From Tianweitania sp. UT-5YL-CI-8 (GTDB taxonomy: Bacteria; Pseudomonadota; Alphaproteobacteria; Rhizobiales; Rhizobiaceae): a DNA stretch of 64,000 bases. The position numbers were made by a program, and so were the translations under genes. Below, in pieces: positions 52,636-61,353 of this stretch. Every line of letters begins with the position of its first letter. The stretch's first letter is position 1. Below the pieces are notes generated by a model, which was given only the letters and a program-made list of their open reading frames with translations, was not told where the DNA came from and did no database searches. The DNA is taken from NCBI RefSeq assembly GCF_030010215.1, contig NZ_JASCRR010000003.1:186001-250000 (forward strand). The letters are read 5' to 3'.

Positions 52636-53127
52636 TCAGGCGGGGACGTGATTTGTAGCGGGAGCCTGGAAGCTGCGAATCAGCGCGCCGAGATCGGGTT
52701 CGGCGACGAGCCCCCCAGCCACCTGGGGAGAAAACCAGCGCCGCTTGCGGCTTTTCTCTTCCGGCCATTTGTCGGCGACATCGGTGACCTGCATCGGAAA
52801 GACGCGGACCTCGCACAGCCATTGCTCGCCCGAATTGCGGGCCTTGCGGTAGTAGAAGCTGCCGGCCTCGCTGGACAGGATCTTGCCCGACAGCCCGGCC
52901 TCCTCGGCGGCTTCGCGCCTTGCGGCTTCGCAGAGCGGTTCACTGCCTTCCGGCCAGCCCTTGGGCAACACCCAGCGGCCGGTGCCGCGGCTGGTGATAA
53001 GCATCACCTCGATGCCGTCTTCGCCGGCACGCCACGGAAGGGCGGCCACCTGCACGCGGCAAGGCTTTCCGCCGAAAAGGCGGCGGATCCGATCTTGGAT
53101 ACGCTTGCGTGCGGGAAGGGCGAGCAT
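52636..53127 (-). CDS. Nudix hydrolase
   Basis: The 163-residue protein contains a clear Nudix box GWPEGSEPLCEAARREAAEEAGL (pattern GX5EX7REUXEEXGU; parts GWPEGSE and REAAEEAGL) around residue 60, with RWVLPKGW just before. Similar proteins act on diphosphoinositol, ADP-ribose or other nucleoside diphosphate compounds; the substrate is not predicted. ATG at 53127 (MLALPARKRIQDRIRR) is preferred to an upstream extension. A 13-bp inverted repeat lies 37 bp upstream. Confidence 0.87.
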   Translation of the reverse strand: MLALPARKRIQDRIRRLFGGKPCRVQVAALPWRAGEDGIEVMLITSRGTGRWVLPKGWPEGSEPLCEAARREAAEEAGLSGKILSSEAGSFYYRKARNSGEQWLCEVRVFPMQVTDVADKWPEEKSRKRRWFSPQVAGGLVAEPDLGALIRSFQAPATNHVPA

Positions 53128-53504
53128 CGGTGACGTGGTCCTTTCGAATTCGTTTGCCGTCTCACTTTTATCACGGTTAATCGTCCGTAATAAAAGTAAA
53201 AGTTTCATAAAAGCCCGCTTGGCATAACAAAATTAAACGCAAAGATGCGCGACAGCCAATCAGCGGGTGAAAATCATCCGAAAGCAGCAGGAAGCTAATC
53301 CGAAAATGCCTTCGGCACCCCGATATAGGCACTTTCTCCGGAAGTGAAAGGGTTGATTCGGGATGGGGTTCCTGCACCCGCCGATACGCTGCCTGCTCAA
53401 AAAATATGGACTGCTCAGCCCGGCACGATCTATCAGACAGCACGGTCCCGCACGCAGTACGGAGATGCGGGGGGTCGCCAGGACGGCGGGAGGGGCTAGC
53501 ACTC
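53128..53504. other. Intergenic region between Nudix and HPP-CBS genes
   Basis: A 377-bp gap with divergent promoters presumably in it. It contains the 53164-53197 inverted repeat and an A+T-rich block to 53240, in contrast with the G+C-rich surroundings. Nothing else is recognised. Confidence 0.5.
53164..53197. promoter_or_regulatory. Operator-like 13-bp inverted repeat upstream of the Nudix gene
   Basis: ACTTTTATCACGG at 53164-53176 and CCGTAATAAAAGT at 53185-53197 are complementary with one mismatch around an 8-bp spacer. It lies 37 bp upstream of the Nudix start and is A+T-rich, so it could be a repressor site overlapping the promoter. Confidence 0.5.
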
Positions 53505-54647
53505 ATGGTGCGCGAACAGATCGAACGGCTTTTGCCGAGGGCAGGCCTTGTCAGCGCCCAGGAGCGGGTTCGTTCGGCAACCGGGGCGTTGCTCGGCCTT
53601 CTGGCCACGGGACTGCTCGCCATGCTCGTCGCCGACGAGATGTCATGGCCGCTTGCGCTGATCGCGCCGATGGGCGCATCCGCCGTGCTGCTATTTGCCG
53701 TGCCCTCCAGTCCGCTCGCCCAACCCTGGTCGATCCTGGGCGGGAACACGGTCGCAGCGCTTGTCGGCGTCAGCCTGTCAAAGCTGGTGGACGATCCTTA
53801 TATCGCCTCGGCGCTTGCCGCCGGCATCGCCATTGCACTGATGATGAGCCTGCGCTGCCTGCATCCGCCGAGCGGCGCCATCGCCCTGACGGCGGTGCTG
53901 GGCGGGCAACCCGTCCACGACCTCGGCTATGGCTTCGTGCTGTGGCCGGTGCTCGGCAATTCCGTGATTCTGCTCTTGGCCGCGCTGGTCTTCAACAATT
54001 TGACCGGACGGCGCTATCCGCATGCGGCCAAGCCTGCTCTGTCCTCCCACGGCACAGCCGATCCGCCGCCTGCAGCTCGGGTTGGCTTCAATCGCGCCGA
54101 TCTCGACGCGGTGCTGGACGAATACGACCAAGTGCTGGACATCGACCGCGACGATCTCGAAGCGATTCTGAAGCGCACCGAACTGCGCTCTTTTCGCCGA
54201 CGTTCCGGCCAGACCGATTGCGGGCAGGTCATGTCGCGCGATGTGATCGGCGTGGCGCCGGACGACTCACTCGCGCACGCGCACCATCTGCTGCGGACCC
54301 ATCACATCAAAGCCCTGCCGGTGACCGACGACAATGCGCGGGTTATCGGCATCGTCACGCAGACCGACATTCTGAGCCGCGCCGACTGGCTGCGGGGGCG
54401 GCCGGTGATCGGCTTCCGGCGGCGGCTGGAGCGGGCGTTTTCAGGCGCCAGCGCGCCGAACGGCACGGTCAAGGACATCATGACCAGCCCGGTAAAAACC
54501 GTGCGGCCGCAAGACTGGATCTCGGAAGCGATCGTGCTGTTTGCCGAGGAGGGGCTTCACCACCTGCCGGTGACGAACGAGGACGGACGGCTGGTTGGGA
54601 TTTTGTCGCAGTCCGACGTGCTGGTGGCCATGCTGGCGGAGGGGTGA
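53505..54647 (+). CDS. HPP-family membrane protein with two CBS domains
   Basis: The 380-residue protein has an HPP domain (about residues 20-165) with four hydrophobic helices and the name-giving RCLHPPSGAIALTAVLGG, a linker, then a CBS pair (about residues 240-375) with VMSRDVIGVAPDDSLAHAHH...HIKALPVTDDNARVIGIVTQ and DIMTSPVKTVRPQDWISEA (each motif quoted in part). HPP proteins of plants and cyanobacteria are linked to nitrite transport; this bacterial HPP-CBS form is less studied, and CBS domains would bind adenine nucleotides. ATG at 53505 has GGGAGGGG upstream. Confidence 0.88.
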   Translation: MVREQIERLLPRAGLVSAQERVRSATGALLGLLATGLLAMLVADEMSWPLALIAPMGASAVLLFAVPSSPLAQPWSILGGNTVAALVGVSLSKLVDDPYIASALAAGIAIALMMSLRCLHPPSGAIALTAVLGGQPVHDLGYGFVLWPVLGNSVILLLAALVFNNLTGRRYPHAAKPALSSHGTADPPPAARVGFNRADLDAVLDEYDQVLDIDRDDLEAILKRTELRSFRRRSGQTDCGQVMSRDVIGVAPDDSLAHAHHLLRTHHIKALPVTDDNARVIGIVTQTDILSRADWLRGRPVIGFRRRLERAFSGASAPNGTVKDIMTSPVKTVRPQDWISEAIVLFAEEGLHHLPVTNEDGRLVGILSQSDVLVAMLAEG

Positions 54648-54657
54648 GGCTGGAGTA

Positions 54658-55155
54658 TCAGCCGCCCTGGTGGTCGGAAATCGGCTTCTGGTAGGTGAAC
54701 CCCATGTCCCAGGGGAAATAGATCCAGGTGTCCTGCGACACCTCGGTGACATAGGTATCGACCAGCGGCCGGCCCTTGGGCTTGGCGTAGACGGTGGCGA
54801 AATGGGCCTTGGGCATCATGGCGCGGACAATGGCAGCCGTCTTGCCGGTGTCGGTGAGGTCGTCGACGATCAAAATGCCCTCACCGTCGTTTTCCAGCAT
54901 CGACGGCGTGACGTCCTTCAGGACCTCGAGTTGCCCCTGCGCCTGGTAATCGTGATAGGAGGCGACGCAGACCGTTTCGATCATGCGAATGCCGAGTTCG
55001 CGGCAGATGATGGCGGCAGGCACCAGCCCGCCGCGCGTGATGCAGACGATGCCGCGCCATTCGATGCCGAGGCCCGCCAGCCGCCAGGCAAGCGCACGCG
55101 CGTCGCGGTGGAACTGATCCCAGGAGACGGGAAAGGCTTTTTCGGGCAGGGACAA
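54658..55155 (-). CDS. gpt: Xanthine-guanine phosphoribosyltransferase
   Basis: Salvages xanthine and guanine to XMP and GMP with PRPP. The 165-residue protein has the type I phosphoribosyltransferase motif [40 protein letters not shown], and the family end [15 protein letters not shown]. Start is TTG at 55155, supported by GGAG nine bases upstream, with no in-frame ATG nearby. It is convergent with the HPP-CBS gene, ten bp apart. An inverted pair of TTTCCGG motifs lies upstream. Confidence 0.92.
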   Translation of the reverse strand: MSLPEKAFPVSWDQFHRDARALAWRLAGLGIEWRGIVCITRGGLVPAAIICRELGIRMIETVCVASYHDYQAQGQLEVLKDVTPSMLENDGEGILIVDDLTDTGKTAAIVRAMMPKAHFATVYAKPKGRPLVDTYVTEVSQDTWIYFPWDMGFTYQKPISDHQGG

Positions 55156-55463
55156 TTGGGCGCACTCCGATGCAGGCGCGGCTTTCCGGTTAAACTCCGG
55201 CGCGCGGTTGCGAATGCAGCCGGAATTAGCCGGAAAGGCCAGGGCTTGGCAAGCGGGCGGCTTGACGTGACGTGGAATACGCCGCCGCAGGTCCTTTCCA
55301 TCGCGGCCGATCCCGGTCTAACATCTGATTCTGGCGTGGCCCACGCCTCCTCCCTCCAGCGGGAAAGCATTCTTCATGCCGGGCTGAACATCATCACACC
55401 GACCGTTCGGGCACCACGCATGAGGAGGGACTGCGGCAAGCGCTCGCAATGGAAGGATTTACG
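55156..55463. other. Intergenic region between gpt and the DnaB-like gene
   Basis: A 308-bp divergent gap. It contains TTTCCGGTTAAACTCCGG at 55183-55200 and, in opposite orientation, CCGGAATTAGCCGGAAA at 55220-55236, upstream of gpt. Nothing else is recognised. Confidence 0.5.
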
Positions 55464-56171
55464 ATGAGATTGTCGCAACCGATCTACCGGCTGAAGCGCA
55501 AGGCGAAGCTTCTGGGCCGGGACGAAAACATCCCGTTGCATGCCGCCCTCGATCGCGTCGCGGCGGCTGAAGGCTTCAAGAGCTGGAGCCTGCTTGCCGC
55601 CAGGGCGCCGTCGCCGGCGGAGCATCTTTACGCGAGCCTGCGCCCTGGCGATGTCGTCCTGCTTGGCGCGCGGCCGGGGCAGGGCAAGACGCTGATGGGG
55701 CTGCAACTTGCGCTGGAGGCGACGCACCAGGGCAAACGCAGCGCCTTCTTCACGCTCGAATATACCGAGCGCGATACGCTCGACCGGCTTCGCAGGCTCG
55801 GGGTGCAATGGATGCGCTTTCCCGAACTGTTTTCGTTCGATTCCTCGGAAAACATCAGCGCGGATCATATCGTCGCGTCACTGGCCACGCAGGAGCCTGG
55901 CACCTTGGCGGTGATCGATTATCTGCAACTGCTCGACCAGAAACGCAACAATCCGGCTTTGGCGACGCAGGTCGAGACGCTGGCGGATTTTGCGCGGGAG
56001 CGAGGGCACATCCTGGTTTTCCTGTCCCAGATCGACCGCGCCTACGATCCGTCGAAAAAGCCATGTCCCGATCTGGACGATGTGCGCCTGCCCAATCCGC
56101 TCGATCTATCGTTGTTCAGCGGAGCGTGTTTTCTGAACGATGGCGAGATGCGGTTTCGTAGGCTGAGTTGA
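55464..56171 (+). CDS. Standalone DnaB/RecA-fold ATPase
   Basis: The 235-residue protein begins with a short helical segment (IYRLKRKAKLL...IPLHAALDRVAAAEGFKSW) followed by a RecA-type ATPase: Walker A GARPGQGKTLMG (residues 68-76), FFTLEYTERDTLDRL and Walker B LAVIDYLQLL (Asp152), with a sensor LVFLSQIDRAYD. The ATPase matches the DnaB helicase C-terminal domain, but the N-terminal domain and the hexamer linker are missing. So it is not a replicative helicase; its role is unknown. ATG at 55464 follows GGAAGG with good spacing, preferred to ATG at 55449. Single gene. Confidence 0.82.
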   Translation: MRLSQPIYRLKRKAKLLGRDENIPLHAALDRVAAAEGFKSWSLLAARAPSPAEHLYASLRPGDVVLLGARPGQGKTLMGLQLALEATHQGKRSAFFTLEYTERDTLDRLRRLGVQWMRFPELFSFDSSENISADHIVASLATQEPGTLAVIDYLQLLDQKRNNPALATQVETLADFARERGHILVFLSQIDRAYDPSKKPCPDLDDVRLPNPLDLSLFSGACFLNDGEMRFRRLS

Positions 56172-56237
56172 GGGCGTTAGGTGCTGTGCTGTCGTGCGCC
56201 TGTGCACCCTACACTACCGTGGAGGCCGCGCCAAAGC

Positions 56238-57062
56238 TCAGCGCGACAGAAACACCGCAGTTTCGCCGGATTGCAGCACGTTGCGCGTGACGCCGCCAAA
56301 CAGAAGCTCCCGCAGCCAGGAATGGCTGTAGGCGCCCATCACCAGCAGGTCGGTGCCGCTTTCGGCGATGTGGTGGCGGATGGCCTCGTCGACATGGCGG
56401 CCACCGGAGGTGCGCGTCGCGATGGTGACGGTCGCGCCATGGCGTTCGAGCGCCGCCGCCAACTGGCTGGCCGAGAGCGTGCTGCTCTCTTCGACCGGAT
56501 CGACAACGAGGATGCGCGTTTCGCGCGCCTCGCGGATGAAGGGCAAAGCATCGAAGGCGGCACGTGCGGCTTCCTTGCTGTTGTTCCAGGCGATCAGCAC
56601 GCGCGCATAAGACGCCAGCAGCGGTCCCGAATGCGGCACCACCAGGACCGGGCGACCGGCCTCGTAGATCAGGCTGTCGACATCGGCCTGAAAACCGTCT
56701 TCGTCCGGGCCATTGCGGGCAGCGATGACGAGATCGGCGCAGCGTGCGCTGTCGACGCCCGACAGGGTGCTTTCGCCGGCAAAACTTTCGAAACTGCGAA
56801 ACTCATGAGCGATGCCGGTGCCCTCAAGCCGCGCGAGAAACGCAGCCTTGATGTGGGCGGCGCGCTCGGCAGCGATCCTGACATTGACCTCGATCATTTC
56901 GGTGTCGGGAAATCCGCCGGCCGAGGCATAGGGCACCGGCAGCGCTTCGGCATGGACGCCGATGAGATGGGCCTCGTGATCTTCCGCCAGCGGCAGGGCG
57001 ACGTCGAGAACGCGCTGAATATCCTTGTCGGTCTGGACGACGGCAACGATGGTCTTGAACAT
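56238..57062 (-). CDS. Tandem universal stress protein
   Basis: The 274-residue protein consists of two UspA domains (about residues 1-140 and 150-274). The second carries the ATP-binding pattern as LLVMGAYSHSWLRELLFGGVTRNVL (G-x2-G-x9-G(S/T) type, parts MGAYSHSWLRE), and the first ends with a similar but degenerate LVVPHSGPLL. Such proteins bind ATP and help survival under stress or starvation. The ATG at 57062 is unambiguous. Single gene on the minus strand. Confidence 0.9.
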   Translation of the reverse strand: MFKTIVAVVQTDKDIQRVLDVALPLAEDHEAHLIGVHAEALPVPYASAGGFPDTEMIEVNVRIAAERAAHIKAAFLARLEGTGIAHEFRSFESFAGESTLSGVDSARCADLVIAARNGPDEDGFQADVDSLIYEAGRPVLVVPHSGPLLASYARVLIAWNNSKEAARAAFDALPFIREARETRILVVDPVEESSTLSASQLAAALERHGATVTIATRTSGGRHVDEAIRHHIAESGTDLLVMGAYSHSWLRELLFGGVTRNVLQSGETAVFLSR

Positions 57063-57159
57063 GGCAAGCCTCCGAACTGTCAGCCTCTAACAACACGCGA
57101 ACCTTGCCCCGGTTTCGCCATTCGGCGAGCGCGGGCGCACGGGTGCGCGGTCCGGCATT

Positions 57160-57900
57160 TTACGCCGCTTTGGCGAGTTCCGCCACCATGGTCTCGACCG
57201 CGATGCGCGCGGGTTCCAGCGCCTCTTGCGAGCGGGCGCGAACCACCAACTCGGTCCAGTAGGTGCCGTCGGCATATTTCGGATAGGAGCCGATCACCGT
57301 ATCGGGATGCTCCTTCTGGATCGCGGCGAGCGGGCCGCCGATGGTGCCTTCGCCAAACGGGCAATGCACGGTGGCCGACAGCATCTTCGTGCCGGTGCGC
57401 AAGGTCGGCACGACATTGTCGAGCATGGCCTGGAAGATCGAAGGCACGCCGGCCATGACATGGACGTTCTCGACGCGGAAGCCGGGCGCCGTGGAGATCG
57501 GGTTGTCGATATGGTCCGCGCCGCGCGGCATGCGCGCCATGCGCTTGCGGGCGTCGCTGAACTCCATGCCGCGCGCGGCGTAGGTCGCCTCGAGCATGGC
57601 GTAGGCGCCGTCATCATAGTCGCAGGGCAGGCCGAACGCCTTCGCCACCGCATCGGCGGTGATGTCGTCATGCGTCGGGCCGATGCCGCCGGTGGTGAAG
57701 AGATAATCGTAGCGGACACGCAGCGCGTTGATGGCGGCGACGATCTCGTCCTCCTCGTCGGGAACGATGCGGACCTCCTTGAGGTCGACGCCGATCATGG
57801 TCATGACATCGGCGAGGTGGCCGATGTTCTTGTCCTTGGTGCGGCCGGAAAGAATCTCGTCGCCGATGATCAACATCGCGGCGGTGACGATTTGTGCCAT
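57160..57900 (-). CDS. MoaB/CinA N-terminal-like molybdopterin-binding domain protein
   Basis: The 246-residue protein has AAMLIIGDEILSGRTKDKN near the start and the molybdopterin-binding signature LFTTGGIGPTHDDITADAVAKAFG. This is the CinA N-terminal (COG1058) domain without the deamidase C-terminus; such proteins are linked to pyridine-nucleotide hydrolysis or to molybdopterin-like binding, and a true role in Moco synthesis is not shown. ATG at 57900 begins MAQIVTAAML; the upstream extension is rejected. Divergent from wrbA. Confidence 0.86.
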   Translation of the reverse strand: MAQIVTAAMLIIGDEILSGRTKDKNIGHLADVMTMIGVDLKEVRIVPDEEDEIVAAINALRVRYDYLFTTGGIGPTHDDITADAVAKAFGLPCDYDDGAYAMLEATYAARGMEFSDARKRMARMPRGADHIDNPISTAPGFRVENVHVMAGVPSIFQAMLDNVVPTLRTGTKMLSATVHCPFGEGTIGGPLAAIQKEHPDTVIGSYPKYADGTYWTELVVRARSQEALEPARIAVETMVAELAKAA

Positions 57901-58077
57901 GGCAGTGCTCCGGAACGGGGGAGGTTGGAATAGCGCGCGGCGCGGGCGGCGGCAACAGTCATCGGATTGTGAACGATGTGTAGCGCATTGGAGCGCTTCC
58001 ATTGAACGACGAGAAGATTACATTGACCAGCGATGCGCCGAGACCGGCAGCAAACGAATTCGAATGGAGACACATCG

Positions 58078-58680
58078 ATGACCAAGATTCTCGTGCTTTA
58101 TTATTCCAGCTGGGGCCACATGGAACAGATGGCCAAGGCGGCTGCCGAAGGCGCCCGCGAAGCCGGCGCCGATGTGACCATCAAGCGCGTGCCGGAACTG
58201 GTTCCCGAATCCGTCGCCAAGGCGGCCTACTACAAGCTCGACCAGGACGCCGAGGTCATCACCGACCCGAACGAATTGGCCGACTATGACGGCATCATCA
58301 TCGGCACCGCCACCCGCTACGGCACGATGGCATCGCAGATGAAGAATTTCCTCGACCAGACCGGCGGCCTGTGGGCTAAGGGCGCTCTGCTCGACAAGGT
58401 CGGCTCGGTGATGGTGTCGACCGCGACCCAGCACGGCGGCGCGGAACTCGCGCTGATCAACGCGCAGGTCTTCCTGCAGCACCAGGGCATGATCGTCGTG
58501 CCGCTGTCCTATGCCTATCAGGGTCAGATGGGCAACGACGTCGTCCGCGGCGGCGCGCCTTACGGCATGACGACAACTTCGGACGGCGACGGCTCGCGCC
58601 AGCCTTCGGCTCAGGAACTGGAAGGCGCCAAGTTCCAGGGCAAGCGGACGGCCGAAATCGCCAAGCGCCTGCACGGCTGA
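58078..58680 (+). CDS. wrbA: NAD(P)H:quinone oxidoreductase WrbA
   Basis: The 200-residue flavodoxin-like protein reduces quinones by two electrons with NAD(P)H, in a tetramer. Motifs: [19 protein letters not shown] (FMN phosphate loop), [21 protein letters not shown], and [14 protein letters not shown], all typical of WrbA, with the C-terminal [21 protein letters not shown] at 58078 has GGAGA upstream. It ends just before a bidirectional terminator. Confidence 0.94.
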   Translation: MTKILVLYYSSWGHMEQMAKAAAEGAREAGADVTIKRVPELVPESVAKAAYYKLDQDAEVITDPNELADYDGIIIGTATRYGTMASQMKNFLDQTGGLWAKGALLDKVGSVMVSTATQHGGAELALINAQVFLQHQGMIVVPLSYAYQGQMGNDVVRGGAPYGMTTTSDGDGSRQPSAQELEGAKFQGKRTAEIAKRLHG

Positions 58681-58702
58681 TCATTCCGACTGGATCCAAA
58701 AC

Positions 58703-58732
58703 AAAACGGGCGGCCTCGCATCCGCCCGTTTT
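58703..58732. terminator. Bidirectional terminator between wrbA and DUF2188 genes
   Basis: AAAACGGGCGG at 58703-58713 and CCGCCCGTTTT at 58722-58732 form a perfect 11-bp stem around an 8-nt loop, with T-tracts on both strands. Confidence 0.9.
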
Positions 58733-58755
58733 ACGTTGGTCTAAAAGGCTGAAAA

Positions 58756-59001
58756 TCAGTCTTTGTCGGAGACTTCGGTCTGTGGGCGATCGTCGCCGCT
58801 GGCGACCTCGCCATGCCACTTGCCGGCGGAATCTTCATATTCGATGCCACGCGCGACATCCGGGACCTGCTGCTCACCGGCCGCTGTTTCCGCTGCACGA
58901 CGGGCGTGATCGTGGGATGGGAATGTCTCGGAAAATGTCTCGCCGACCTTATACGCCCAGCCGCCATCGTGCTCGACGATCTCATAAATCACTTTGCTCA
59001 C
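58756..59001 (-). CDS. DUF2188 domain-containing small protein
   Basis: The 81-residue protein carries the DUF2188 pattern YEIVEHDGGWAYKVGETFSE (aromatic-rich antiparallel strands) followed by SHDHARRAAETAAGEQ and an acidic tail. It is likely soluble; the function of the family is unknown. It follows the DUF982 gene (31 bp apart) on the same strand. Confidence 0.85.
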   Translation of the reverse strand: MSKVIYEIVEHDGGWAYKVGETFSETFPSHDHARRAAETAAGEQQVPDVARGIEYEDSAGKWHGEVASGDDRPQTEVSDKD

Positions 59002-59032
59002 AAACTTCTCCTTATGCTCGCGCGGAGCGGGT

Positions 59033-59296
59033 TTACTTGGGTTGGGGCTGACCGGCCAGCAAATCGGCTTCGCGGGCGGCTTCTATCAGGGCCAGGCGGG
59101 CATCCTCGGTGGATCGGTGCCCATCGATGACTTTGAGGCATGTTTCTACAGCATCCCGGTGCCGCGCGCCACGCTGGCTCGGCCAGAGGGAAGTAAGGCT
59201 GTCCAAGGCCTGGCGGGCGTCCCGAATATGAACATCAGGCTCGGTTGACTTTATGCGCAGGATAACGGGCTGTGAAAATGACTTGTCTTCGCTCAT
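59033..59296 (-). CDS. DUF982 domain-containing protein
   Basis: The 87-residue protein has the DUF982 pattern, VHIRDARQALDSLTSLWPSQRGARHRDAVETCL (parts RQALDSLTSLWP and RDAVETCLKVIDG), then ARLALIEAAREADLLAG. The family is found chiefly in Rhizobiales and is of unknown function. ATG at 59296 (MSEDKSFSQPV) is preferred to earlier in-frame starts. It precedes the DUF2188 gene. Confidence 0.82.
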   Translation of the reverse strand: MSEDKSFSQPVILRIKSTEPDVHIRDARQALDSLTSLWPSQRGARHRDAVETCLKVIDGHRSTEDARLALIEAAREADLLAGQPQPK

Positions 59297-59374
59297 GGGC
59301 GAAGAACGCAACCCCATCTGTTTGGTTGCGTCACCGAAGCGGCGCTTTGACAAGTCCGGATAGAGTCGAATGCC

Positions 59375-59491
59375 CTAGAACGGCAGTGCCGCGACCAGCA
59401 ATGAACCCAGTCCGAGCGCGGCGACAACCCCGACACATGCTGTACGATAACGCTCCCAGAAGCGGGGCTCGCGATCCCAATTGTAACGCAT
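59375..59491 (-). CDS. Putative 38-residue single-pass membrane protein
   Basis: ATG at 59491 and stop at 59375 give MRYNWDREPRFWERYRTACV, then GVVAALGLGSLLVAALPF: an Arg/Trp-rich cytoplasmic start and one hydrophobic helix of about 19 residues. The charge pattern fits an inner-membrane peptide, N-terminus inside. No strong ribosome binding site is visible, so it remains tentative. It could be read with the following DUF982 gene. Confidence 0.45.
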   Translation of the reverse strand: MRYNWDREPRFWERYRTACVGVVAALGLGSLLVAALPF

Positions 59492-59650
59492 GACGCAACT
59501 AACCCATAGATTCGACACGGTTTTCTAACAGATGCACATGCCCGTTGGCAATTCATGACCTGTGATGCGGTGCAGCACTGTTTTGCTGCGATGCAAAGGA
59601 AAACGCCTACCGGTTGAAACGCGCCCTGAATTAGGGCAAGCCCTCTCCTT

Positions 59651-60523
59651 ATGGCTGTCACGACTTCTCCGCGTCCCCTCGATCATCTCGTCCTGCCCAC
59701 GGCCACCGTGGCGAGCGCGCGAAACCGGCTCGAACGGCTCGGCTTCACCGTTGCGCCTGACGGCGTTCACCCGTTTGGAACGCAGAATTGCTGCGTCTAT
59801 TTCTCCGACGGAACCTTCATGGAGCCGCTTGCCGTGGCTGACCGGGCGCTCGCCGACGCGGCGATATCTTCCGGCAATGTTTTCGTCGGCCGGGACCGAA
59901 TTTATCGTGCCCGCAACGGCGAGGAGGGGCTGAGTGCGCTGGTCTTCGCCACAGATAACGCCGATGCCGATCACGTCGAATTCGCGGGCGCGGGCATTTC
60001 GGCCGGCGACCGGCTCGATTTCTCGCGGCCTTTCACCGATGCCAAGGGCGCGCGCGACACCGCCTCGTTCCGCCTGGCCTTCGCGGCGGAGGCCGGCTCG
60101 CCCGACAGCTTCGTATTTTCCTGCGAGCGTGTGAACGCGCCCAATGTCGACCGCGGCGCTCTGCAGGCGCATGCCAATGGGGTGACGCGGATACGAAGGG
60201 TGCTGGCAACCGCGCCTGACCCCGAACGCTCCGCCGCCTTCCTGGCGCGGGCAGCGCGCGGCGCGGTCAAGCACGACCATGGCAGGACGACGGTAGAGCT
60301 CGCAAATTCCGTTGTAGACGTGTCGTCAACGCAGGACCATGAAGGTCTCCGCTTCGCGGGCATCGTATTCGGCGTCGCCGATCTCGAGGCCACCGCGGAG
60401 CGTTTCAGCCGCAATGCCGTCCCATTCCGAACGCAAGACGGGGGCCAAACGCAAGACGGAACCCTGCGAATCGCCGCGGCCGACGGCCAGGGCGTTCCGT
60501 TCCATTTCGAGGCAGATCTATGA
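59651..60523 (+). CDS. VOC-superfamily (glyoxalase-like) protein
   Basis: The 290-residue protein has an N-terminal glyoxalase-like domain starting [25 protein letters not shown], (part [16 protein letters not shown]), with [21 protein letters not shown], and a second, weaker VOC unit near residues 150-285. The metal-binding residues His11 and Glu58 are plausible. Substrate unknown. Its stop overlaps kdsA by 4 bp, so the two are coupled. Confidence 0.84.
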   Translation: MAVTTSPRPLDHLVLPTATVASARNRLERLGFTVAPDGVHPFGTQNCCVYFSDGTFMEPLAVADRALADAAISSGNVFVGRDRIYRARNGEEGLSALVFATDNADADHVEFAGAGISAGDRLDFSRPFTDAKGARDTASFRLAFAAEAGSPDSFVFSCERVNAPNVDRGALQAHANGVTRIRRVLATAPDPERSAAFLARAARGAVKHDHGRTTVELANSVVDVSSTQDHEGLRFAGIVFGVADLEATAERFSRNAVPFRTQDGGQTQDGTLRIAAADGQGVPFHFEADL

Positions 60524-61353
60524 GCAAGCCGAATCCTACCGTCAGCGTTGGCGCAACGCAGTTCTCCAACACCGCGCCGCTCGCCCTGATCGCCGGTCCA
60601 TGCCAGTTGGAGACCCGCCAGCATGCCTTCGACATGGCCGGCGCACTGAAGGATATGTGCGGCAAGCTCGGCATCGGGCTGGTCTACAAGTCGAGCTTCG
60701 ACAAGGCCAACCGCACGTCGCTCTCGGGCAAACGCGGCGCGGGACTGGACGCGGCGCTGCCGATCTTCGCCGACATCCGCAAGGAGTTCGGCCTGCCGGT
60801 GCTGACCGACGTGCACACCGAAGAGCAATGCGCCGTGGTGGGCGAGGTGGTGGATGTGCTCCAGATTCCCGCCTTCCTCAGCCGCCAGACCGATCTTCTG
60901 ATCGCCGCCGCCAACACTGGCAAGGTTGTCAACGTCAAGAAAGGCCAGTTCCTGGCGCCGTGGGACATGAAGAACGTCGTCGCCAAGGTGACGGATTCCG
61001 GCAATTCCAACGTGATGGTGACTGAGCGAGGCGCCTCCTTTGGCTACAACACGCTTGTCTCCGACATGCGCGCGCTGCCGATCCTGGCGGAACTCGGCGC
61101 GCCGGTGATCTTCGATGCGACCCATTCGGTGCAGCAGCCGGGCGGGCAGGGCGGTTCCACCGGCGGCGAACGCCGCTTCGTCGAAACGCTGGCACGCGCC
61201 GCGGTGGCGGTAGGGGTGGCCGGTGTGTTCATCGAGACGCACCAGGATCCCGACAACGCTCCTTCAGACGGCCCCAACATGGTGCCTCTGAAAGACCTGC
61301 CGGCATTGCTGGAGAAACTCATGGCTTTCGACCGGATCGCGAAAGGCACCTGA
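60520..61353 (+). CDS. kdsA: 3-deoxy-8-phosphooctulonate (KDO-8-phosphate) synthase
   Basis: Joins arabinose 5-phosphate and phosphoenolpyruvate for lipopolysaccharide inner-core KDO. The 277-residue protein has [62 protein letters not shown] and [14 protein letters not shown], all the class-defining metal- and phosphate-binding loops. It overlaps the upstream VOC gene and the downstream P-loop gene by single bases or 4 bp. An enolase gene (for phosphoenolpyruvate) lies 2 kb downstream. Confidence 0.95.
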   Translation: MSKPNPTVSVGATQFSNTAPLALIAGPCQLETRQHAFDMAGALKDMCGKLGIGLVYKSSFDKANRTSLSGKRGAGLDAALPIFADIRKEFGLPVLTDVHTEEQCAVVGEVVDVLQIPAFLSRQTDLLIAAANTGKVVNVKKGQFLAPWDMKNVVAKVTDSGNSNVMVTERGASFGYNTLVSDMRALPILAELGAPVIFDATHSVQQPGGQGGSTGGERRFVETLARAAVAVGVAGVFIETHQDPDNAPSDGPNMVPLKDLPALLEKLMAFDRIAKGT

